Shown here piece by piece: positions 55,528-64,000 of a DNA stretch of 64,000 nucleotides. Numbering within the stretch: the first letter of the stretch is position 1; each line of letters opens with the position of its first letter. Made by a program: the position numbers and the translations under genes. The notes beneath the pieces are model-generated. The model ran no database searches. It was not told the DNA's origin and saw nothing but the letters and a program-made list of their open reading frames with translations. The stretch lies in NCBI RefSeq assembly GCF_000512585.2, contig NC_089248.1, positions 1,240,001 through 1,304,000 of the forward strand, written 5' to 3'. Origin of the DNA: Kwoniella bestiolae CBS 10118. Lineage: Eukaryota; Basidiomycota; Tremellomycetes; Tremellales; Cryptococcaceae.

Positions 55528-56314
55528 AGTGCGTTATGTCATGGAGCTCGATCAGGAAGGATTCAAAGGACGATCTGGCTGGACCAGATTTCTCTTTTCT
55601 ATTTCATAGTATAATCAGTACATATATCGTTGAATTGTTGATATGCGATGCGATGTATTTTATGGACATTCAACTGATTGATTTAACGCTATCTCAGTAG
55701 TCCTAAGGCGTTATAAGACCAGATTGTATTGAAAGTGTACTTTGCATCCGACCATCATTCCAGTGTGAACCTCACGAACTGCTTATGCTCGTCCTCTGTC
55801 ATTCTGCATTCAAGTATGTATGATGTTGATGTACTCGCACGAAAACAAATTAAGCGCCCTCATCGCCGCCCTCATATTCGGCCGACGGATAAACACAACC
55901 AAATTATCATATTATATGGTATCATACCCGGCTATCTCGCCAATCTCACGGCAATGATCGTCCATCCTCAACGAAAGAGAAATAAAAACAAAAGTTCCGA
56001 TAAGGAATGCTCGTACCATGTGAGTATGCTGTTTCTCTTCAAATCTGCTTATCAGTTGGGTCTGGGTCTGGGTTTGGCTGCCGGTGGGATGAGTAGTCTG
56101 TCTGTCCTCGATTGCACATATACGCGTATATATCCAAAAACACTTTCTCCCTCTTTCTCGTTCTTTCGATTCATTCTCCTCTTTACTGAACATCCCACTG
56201 TACAATCAACTTGATACTGAAACGGGAGTGACCAGAGTATCCTTGCAAATACCCTTTTCTCCTACACATCTTCTTGACAAGTCCCAAACTTTGTCCTAAT
56301 TAATCAATCAATCA
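55528..56314. other. Intergenic region kelch gene / MFS copy 1
   Basis: 787 bp with kelch 3' UTR and the first MFS promoter. Short ORFs (55729-56214, both strands) have no support. Confidence 0.4.
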
Positions 56315-58957
56315 ATGACACCGTCCGAACATATCGCTCCCTCAGTAGACGTCAACGGTACTACGTCACGGGCACCATCACGCTCCGGAAAGAGTGGTCC
56401 TTTCCGGGACAACGAAAGCAAGGCCAGATGGAGCTTACTTAAAGGTTCTCATGGGAGTAGTCAGCCGCTTTTGGGGGTCAAAGTGAGTCTATCATCTCCC
56501 CCAAGCATCGGATGATGTACAGTATCTCCAGACTAAATCTCAACCTGTCTTCTCGTACTACAGTGGCGAAGTTCAAGTTGGTTCATAACTATCGTTGTCA
56601 CTCTGGGAGTAGCCACCGACCTGCTGGCTTATGTGAGTTGTCCACCTCCAACCATCTTGTGCGAATGAAGGTCGAGATATTGATAAGCTCTTGTGAAAAG
56701 GCAATCGTGGTACCTATATTGCCCTACCGGCTCCAATCATTACATTATACAAACGTCTCATCATTGACCTCATGGTTACTCTTTGCTTATTCTATGGGGA
56801 TATTCTTATGTAAGTTGATCCTCCCTCGAATCAGCTCTGTGCCAATTGACCTTGACCGTATCGTATCATGGCAGGTACATTCCCCGTGGGATACTTCTTC
56901 CATAAATACCCACTTCGTCGAGCCCCTCTCATAGCTGCTGTACTGGCTTTAGACCTGGCAGTGATCCTGTTCATGACTATCAACACCTACTGGGTCATGG
57001 TTGTAAGTAGGTTCATCCAGGGCGCATCAAGTACGGTAGTCTTGTCAGGTGAGTCGTCAGTCATATCTCCATGAAGCTATCCCCTGCTGACACGCCTGCT
57101 GCAAAGTCGGTTTTGCATTGTTGTGAGTACGGTCAAGAAGCTGTCAGATCTGGCAGCACGGCATCTCAAAACACTGATATAATACGATATGGGATGGGAT
57201 GGGTGTAGGACCGAGAACGTACCTGAGGAAAATATCGGCCGTCAGATGGGATTCGCCTTTTCCGGGATCTCAATAGGAATGACCATTGTGAGTTCTGCGG
57301 TCACGTCTGTGATCCGTTCACGACTTTATCCATGCGTTGACCTCTCTTCTGGTGGAGGATTTGAGGCTGATGATTATGCGACGGCCGTGCTAGGCGCCTC
57401 CGATTGGTGGTGCATTGTACAAACATATGGGATGGCACGCTCCTTTCATTTTTTGTATTATTGCTTTAACCTTTGATCTGGTGCTACGACTGCTGGTCGT
57501 CGAGCAGAAAGACCTGAGAAGGTGGGAAGCAAAGCAAGAACAAAAGCGATTGGCCAATGTCGAAACAGATCAATCCAATTTGGATCCAAGACAACAAGTC
57601 AAAGGAGCCGAGATACCGCTTGAACAACTAAATGACCGGGGGAACCTTTCTTCCCAGACCCAATCCCAATCCCCTGCCAATGTCAGTGTCAACACCGAGC
57701 CAGTCGAGAACAATGTTGTTACTCCGGAAGCTGCTGTCGAGAAACAAGAAGAAAAAGAAGTTGTTGAACTTTCACCTTGGAAAGTCATAGTCACCATTTG
57801 CAGTTCCGGTAGAGGGATGACAGGGTTCTGGTTGACTTTTATGTATGGTTTGATCATCGGGATGCTAGAACCTACGTAAGTCCCTTCCTTGTCACTCTAA
57901 GACGGTGCAGTAGATCTGAATACAGCATTGATATCAAGAACTCCTGATCTAGGTTGACTCTTCGAGTTCAAGCAATTTGGCATAAGGAATCGGATTTCGT
58001 GGGGTTGATATACTGTGAGTAGGCCATGCTTCCCGCTTGAAAGTCAGAATAAAACGGCCCACGCTGAGACGAGCATCAGTGGCCGCTGCTGCCCCGACAT
58101 TTATCACTGGCCCAATCATTGGTACTCTAGCCGATAAATTCGGAGCGGAATACATAATGCTCCCTTGTCTCATCATTGCTCTACCATGGCTACCTCTAAT
58201 GATGCTCAAAGATAGCTTAGCGGGGTTCATTGTCTTTTTCGCTCTGTCTGGTAAGTCCTAGCGTCTCAAGCCTCGCGCAAAGCCAAAAAACTCCCAAGGT
58301 GACTGATCTTGTCTCATGTCCGGAACCAGAGGTCGCACTTCAATGCGCATCTAGTCCTACGGGCTTGGAGATCACTCTGGTCGCTAGAAAGACCGTGAGC
58401 ACTGCTCTCCTTACTTGTTCTGTTGACTTGGCTGATAATTGATTGTGGTATGGATATAGCCTGGGATAAGTGAAATTCGTAGGTCCCTTCCAACTCAGAC
58501 CTACACTGGAGCAGAGATGGAGCTGACGCTGTTTTCCCACTAAGACCAATTCGCAGCCTTGAACGTTGCCTTCGGTAAGTCAATCATCGAGTCCTGGGGG
58601 AGTACGAGATATCCGTGCCGGTGCTGAGAGTGAATGGTATTTTCGTTAGCCATCTCATCATCAATCGGAGCGGTGGTAGGTGGACAGATGTACGATCACA
58701 TATCCCCCAGTGGCTGGGCAGCTATCTGTTGGTATGTCATGTCATAGACCCTTGCTTTGCTGTTCTTCTCGATTTGTTGTTGTGGATTTTGCTGAGTTTA
58801 AGATTGTGTTAGGTTCGCTCTGGGCATGATAGCCATGTCACTCCCTCTACCATTCCTCTTCTCAGGGAACAAATCGATATACAGAAGGTTGATAGATCGT
58901 GGTAAAGGTGCTGAGGATGGCGGAGGTACATCAGAGAGCCAACCGCAAGTTGACTAA
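56315..58957 (+). CDS. MFS transporter, DHA1/vesicular-amine-transporter-like, copy 1
   Basis: Fourteen exons (56315-56482, 56564-56632, 56701-56809, 56875-57048, 57107-57122, 57209-57287, 57394-57875, 57953-58014, 58080-58250, 58330-58394, 58460-58478, 58545-58574, 58650-58731, 58813-58957) close in frame to 556 residues. Membrane helices occur in two sets of six around a long acidic loop. Family motifs: FITIVVTLGVATDLLAYAIV, VVPILPYRLQ, VVSRFIQGASSTVVLSVGFA, NIGRQMGFAFSGISIGM, APPIGGALYKHMGWHAPF, GPIIGTLADKFGAEY, and GAVVGGQMYDHISPSGWAAI. This pattern is that of H+-coupled drug or amine antiporters related to SLC18. The substrate is unknown. It is followed by a second copy with the same exon plan. 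Confidence 0.92.
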
Positions 58958-59841
58958 AGAGAAAAACGACGGGCGGATGTTATAAGAAGCTTTCGGACGG
59001 AGGGTCCGTGCTGCGTTTGACTTGTTTCATCAACGATCACTACTCATATTGGCTTTGTATATGAACTTTTCGGACAAAGAATTTAGCTAAACTCACACCA
59101 TTCATGATAATGCAAAACCCCACCTCTCTGTCCGGATGAAATCTATCCATCATCATATTTAGGGTAGCGGATCATAAAAGGAAAAGGAAGGTATGTATTG
59201 GATATTTCCCTCAAAAATCGAGCAGACTATATTCTGAACTGAGGGACTGATCAATGGGTGGATTTGGCGTACGGCGTACAAATATATGATCAACCTCTTA
59301 GCTTTGCCCTTGTGGTTTGGGTCTTCACGATCCGCACAACTCTCCAGACCCAACCGACCTCCATACGTAACAATTTCCGCAACCTACTTATAACACTCAT
59401 CGAGTAATGACTCGGATGCTGGCACGGGAGTGGAGGGTGACTGCTTTGTGGTGAATAATCGGTTAACTCGCCAATCTCACAGGGCCGCACGGCGGACATG
59501 ATGATATCGATCCGCGAAAAATCGACAAAAGTCTCGTATTCGTCGCATGTCATCTCATCTCATCTCATTTTTGTACCAACAGTCAAATCATATCATAGTT
59601 CTGTCCATCCATCCTTCGTTCTTGTGTGTATACAGTATCACCTCGTCTTCCTTAGTGTATCACAACTCCTCCCGACACCGGTTATAATTACCTCCGCCGG
59701 AACCTTTCTGGGTCGATCGAGTATCTTGGCACTAAGTATCATCGTTAACAAATCGAGCATCCTTCTGGACAGTAATTTCCATCCGCCCGCTAGAAGATAG
59801 GATAAGGTATTAGTTTGTGTATAGTAGGAACAGTGAAGGAC
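58958..59841. other. Intergenic region between the MFS copies
   Basis: 884 bp with the 3' UTR of copy 1 and promoter of copy 2. A short CATCT/CATCTCATCT simple repeat lies at about 59549-59570. No third copy or remnant is seen. Confidence 0.45.
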
Positions 59842-62477
59842 ATGGCGATCATAGCAAATCAGGAAATAATACCACCATCTTCCGGTACATCTCGCGATGT
59901 CGTAGAGGGTTTGCATGAAAAGACCAACGCTAGTATGAGTGGTGGGACGAGGACCAAGCTGGGGATATCGAAAGGTCCCACGAAGAGCGGTAAAGCTCCT
60001 TGGGGAGTAAAGGTGAGTAGTCAATCTCGTCTCTGTCTGTGCGTTGTGTACCATCAACAATCATTTGAGATGCTGATTTTATAACTTTGTGGGGTCTGAT
60101 GAAAGTGGAGAAGTTCAAGTTGGTTCATCACCACTGTGGTCACTCTGGGTGTGATCACGGATATTCTGACGTATGTAAGTGGAGCTCTCCATTACTAAAC
60201 TCAGCTCTCAATATCTGCAAAGCTGTTCACTGATGCCTCGGTCGACTCACAGACAATCGTCGTTCCCGTCTTGCCGTACCGACTCCAATCTCTAAACTAC
60301 ACCAATATCTCCACCTTGACTTCGTGGTTGCTTTTTGCATATTCGATAGGGATCTTCATATGTACGTATCTCACCCTTTCATACCTGGGCATGGAGCTCA
60401 TATTCCATCTTCATCTCATCCTATCCGCGAGAGTGATCTGACCGTCCTTTCCCCATAGGCACCCTACCCGTAGCTTATTTCTTCCACAAATACCCTTATC
60501 GACGATCACCCCTGATCTTTGCCGTCCTAGCGCTGGATGTAGCTGTGATTCTGTTCATGACTATCAATACATACTGGGTTATGGTTCTTAGTAGGTTTAT
60601 ACAGGGGGCATCGAGCACAGTGGTATGGTCCGGTAAGTCGATGGCATTGCGTAGGACCCCAACATGAAGAACGCTGTTGACGACTGCACGGATGGGTGTG
60701 ATATAGTGGGGTTTGCCTTGATGTGAGTCATGTCGACCTTTCAGCTCGAAGTATGATCTGAAAGTTGAGTACTGACTATTGTCCGTGCTACGTAGATGCG
60801 AGAACGTACCCGAGAAGAATGTCGGTCGTCAAATTGGATTTGCCTACTCCGGAGTATCAGTTGGTATGACCATTGTGAGTCACTTCCTCCTTCATGCATC
60901 ACGACCCTCGCCTATGACCATCACGAGCTATATTGAGCTCGTCTTTATTTGCTTGTCAGGCCCCTCCTATCGGTGGAGCATTATATCAACACATGGGGTG
61001 GCACGCTCCATTCGTATTTTGCATCATCGCCCTCACGCTCGATCTGATCTTACGTCTGTTGGTGATTGAGCAGAAAGATCTAAGGCAATGGGAAGAGACA
61101 AGTCATACCACCACCGGAAGCGAGCAGACCAGAAGCGAAGACGAAGAACAAGTCAGACAAGCTGAAGTACCTCCAGGACAATTGGAAGGCAGTGCCAATG
61201 CCAACGATAATCAAGTGGCAGGACAGGAGAAACCTGTTGAACCTGTAGTGGAACTCTCCCCTTGGAAAGTCATACTTACCATTGGTAGTTCTGCTAGAGG
61301 TATGACTGGGTTCTGGGTGACGTTCATCTATGGCTTGATCATTGGTATATATGAACCTTCGTGAGTCGTCTTCTCTCCTTGATGGTATCGTAAATCAATC
61401 TTCGAGAGGCCATACCACATTCTCATAATATTTATTTTTTTACTGATCATCCTGCCTGACCCATAGATTGACGCTTCGAGTTCAAGAGGTGTGGAACAAA
61501 GAGTCCGATTTTGTCGGATTGGTATACCGTAAGTCGAATCGAATCACCTGCTGCATTTGTGTTTTAAGAATACTGACCAGTAACTCAACAGTCGCCGCTG
61601 CTGCCCCCACCTTCTTTACTGGTCCGATTGTCGGTGCTTTGGCTGATAAATATGGTGCCGAATTCATCATGTTACCTTGTCTTGCATTTGCTTTACCTTG
61701 GTTGCCACTCATGATCCTCAAGAAGAGCTTGGCCGGGTTTATCGTTTTATTTGCTCTTGCTGGTGAGTTCTGTCCCTCTCTTACAGACAGAACTATTGAG
61801 AGGCCATGTCTGACTGGTGTCTCTCGATCAACAGAGGTCGCACTGCAATGCGCGTCTGGGCCTGCTGGTTTGGAAGTCACGATAGTTGCCAGGCAGACTG
61901 TAAGTGCACTCCAATCTCGTTGCTCTAATTGAATCTCGAAGAAGATGTACTAACTTCTCTTCACATTCTATCAGCCCGGGATCAGCGAGATTCGTATGTC
62001 GTTTTTGGTGCTTGCCTACACCATGACTTAGAACCATAGCTAATATATTCACTTTCGCTTCCCACAGATCAATTCGCAGCTATGAACGTTGCGTTCGGTG
62101 AGTCCACCCACATGGAACCCCTCGAACGTCAATGCTGAGTATATATCATTCACGAATTAGCAATCTCCACATCGATAGGTGCCGTAGTGGGAGGACAGAT
62201 GTACGATCATCTGCCCAGCGGGTGGGCAGCGATCTGCTGGTGAGTCTTTCCTTTGCTTGTCAGAAAAGTGGGATTGGTGGCTAAAGACACGACGTTCAAT
62301 AGGTTCGCATTGGGTCTCACAGCGATATCATTACCTTTCCCTTTCTTCTTCTCGGGGAACAAGACCCTCTATAGGCGGATGGTGCATCGTGGCAAATCCG
62401 ATGAGGTTGAAGGTGGACCGGCCGAGGACCAACGGAATGCTCCAGAGAGGGGAGATGTAGCGGTACCGCATGATTAG
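59842..62477 (+). CDS. MFS transporter, DHA1/vesicular-amine-transporter-like, copy 2
   Basis: Fourteen exons (59842-60012, 60106-60174, 60253-60361, 60459-60632, 60707-60722, 60796-60874, 60960-61360, 61467-61528, 61592-61762, 61835-61899, 61975-61993, 62068-62097, 62161-62239, 62303-62477) give 539 residues. Ten internal exons have exactly the lengths of copy 1, including the 16- and 19-nt microexons. Protein blocks are nearly the same (WRSSSWFITTVVTLGVITDI, LSRFIQGASSTVVWSVGFA, APPIGGALYQHMGWHAPFVF, GPIVGALADKYGAEF). The differences gather in the N-terminal cytosolic region, the central acidic loop (shorter here) and the C-terminus. A tandem gene duplication, both copies intact. Substrate unknown; divergence of the loop and tails suggests separate regulation. 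Confidence 0.92.
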
Positions 62478-62980
62478 AACAAAGAAAGATCAAGCATAAT
62501 TCGCGATCTAGCTGTATAAACACCATTCAACATATACACCATTCAACATATATACACCATTCAACATATATACACCATTCAACATACACACCATTCATCT
62601 GAATTGTACCATCATATCACTGCAATCTCTACCACTCATCTACAGCATTATCATCTCTCTTCTTGGATATATCACTTTAATGTAATGATAAGGATACGGA
62701 TGCGGATGAACGGACGCATAGAAGGATAACTGAAGGAATTTATAGTACATCAAAGTATAATATTTCATCCCCTGCGCTCTTCAATATTTTGTAACTCTTA
62801 CTCCCATGCATCTCACCGTAGTAATCGCCATCCTACTGCATTCGTCACAGGTCCTACACGTTATCCCGTCACCGTTCGAAAGAATGCACATTCAAATACT
62901 ATATATTACATTCTCTCATTTATTTACTTTTCTTCTCAATCCCAATGCGATCTTCCGACTCCACTCTATCATCTATAGTC
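62478..62980. other. Convergent intergenic region MFS copy 2 / NPC1
   Basis: Two 3' UTRs tail to tail, with a small tandem repeat at 62521-62597. No gene. Confidence 0.45.
62521..62597. repeat. Minisatellite, five copies of a 16/18-nt unit
   Basis: CACCATTCA recurs at 62521, 62537, 62555, 62573 and 62589, with units of 16, 18, 18 and 16 nt that differ by TA steps. It sits in the probable 3' UTR of MFS copy 2. Confidence 0.85.
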
Positions 62981-64000
62981 TCAATCAGACATCACACTAT
63001 CCTCATCAGCAAACGGTGCATACTCATAATCCATCGGCCGTCTCATCTGAGAGGTCACCCAATCTTCGTCGGTATCTTCCAGACTATAGCCCTGACCACC
63101 TGTATAAGTCAACAGGACAGGTAAGAGGACCAGACCGTGCAATGCCCCAGAGAGAATAAGGGATAACCACATTCTAAAGTAATATACTTCTAGGAGTTTG
63201 GAGCGAGTGAGTGCGAGGACGGATATTCCTATGAGTTTGGTCATTGTTATCCCTGAGAATACCTATCAAAGTAAACGTAACTGGTTAGCAATGATCCCCT
63301 CTTTTATGTGTTTCAACATTCACTCCAACATTCACATGAGTTTTGCAAGTTCTTTCGGATAGGAGGAGGAGCAGAGGTATGGCTAAGGCAAGATATAACG
63401 ACGTCGATGGTAAGATAGAGAATACACTCACAGAAGGTCCAACATCTACCAAAGCCGTCCAAGCCCTCTCATCCCTCTCCTTCTTCCCCACCTCTTTATC
63501 AATCGGTAATCCTGTTCCGGCCCCCATAAATGCCCGAGCAATGTGTGAACAGAACTCTACTGCTATACCCAAACTGATAACCAGATTGACCAGACTAATA
63601 GCATTGAGCGAGATTCCCCAGTACCCCATGATACCCATCACGTTGATGACAGCAAGGGAACACACGAACGTGACCGTCGCTCCTGTTCGCCATGATCCCA
63701 GCAGTAGACTTGTAATTCCAAGGATAGCGAATAGGGCCAACGAGAGAACTTGAACAGCGGTAGATTGGATGTGCGAGTACTGGTCGAAGAATACGTAGAA
63801 GAGTGAGTATGGGAAGACTTTCACACCTGTTCGGTGGGTGATGTCGTTTGAGATTCTCCTCGCGGCTGCTAGGGCGTCTATGAAATCCGACTGTGATTTG
63901 AGGGGTGTATGGTATGTCCTGAAGTGAGATGCCGTGACTGTTGAATTGTCGTTCGATAACTTGACTGCCGATGAGTAAGGTGCTTGACCTCCTAAGGGAC
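62981..64000 (-). CDS. NCR1: NPC1/Ncr1 intracellular sterol transporter, C-terminal part, continues past the right edge
   Basis: Two exons are visible on the minus strand: one open at the edge (64000-63432) and the last (63262-62981). Motifs: TYHTPLKSQSDFIDALAAAR, GVKVFPYSLFYVFFDQYSHI, VINVMGIMGYWGISLNAISL, VNLVISLGIAVEFCSHIARA and AWTALVDVGPSVFSGITMTK, then LLPVLLTYTGGQGYSL. These are the last lumenal segment and final membrane helices of the RND-type NPC1 family. NPC1/Ncr1 exports sterols through the vacuolar or lysosomal membrane after transfer from NPC2. The C-terminus ends DEDSVMSD and lacks the LLNF-type signal of the human protein. About 280 residues are visible of a protein that is normally over 1,100. 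Confidence 0.93.

Overview
The window is nuclear DNA of a basidiomycete yeast, most likely a tremellomycete of the Cryptococcus/Kwoniella type. The evidence is dense short genes cut by many small introns (mostly 50-120 nt, GTRNGY...YAG, often with a CTRAC-like branch site), intron-rich housekeeping orthologs, and proteins with long Ser/Pro/Gln-rich linkers. Nothing bacterial, viral or transposon-like was recognised, and I saw no rRNA, convincing tRNA or CRISPR. All exon models were built by hand from splice signals, frame closure and family motifs.

Layout. 0-9 kb: a Ser-rich protein cut by the left edge (-), a CreB/USP12-46 deubiquitinase (+) and a secreted M14 metallocarboxypeptidase (-). 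9-17 kb: a 1,345-residue coiled-coil protein (-) divergent from the ERMES subunit MDM34 (+). 17-26 kb: a long gene-free leader, a type II membrane CgeB-like glycosyltransferase and an RGG-tailed disordered protein (both +). 26-33 kb: COQ10 (+), mitochondrial ribosomal protein uL2m (-) divergent from enoyl-CoA reductase TSC13 (+), and a PRKRIP1-like spliceosomal protein (-). 33-43 kb: RAB11, ERI1 exonuclease, CCDC130/SAF4 splicing factor and an intronless 965-residue membrane-anchored orphan (all +).

43-47.3 kb is the least ordinary stretch: two adjacent, diverged paralogs of a family I do not recognise. The upstream one has a frame break (or a 32-nt intron) and the downstream one needs an uncertain intron. 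47.5-56 kb: a Lys/Glu-rich orphan (-), a La-motif RNA-binding protein with RGG tail (-) and a kelch-repeat single-pass membrane protein (+). 56-62.5 kb: a tandem duplication of a 14-exon MFS transporter gene. The window ends in an NPC1/NCR1 sterol transporter cut by the right edge (-).

There is no operon logic. Several loci touch RNA metabolism (ERI1, SAF4, PRKRIP1-like, La), which is probably chance. The best leads are the orphan paralog pair, the 5-nt and 7-nt microexons in RAB11 and ERI1, and a carboxypeptidase that keeps the catalytic Glu lost in Ecm14 pseudopeptidases.
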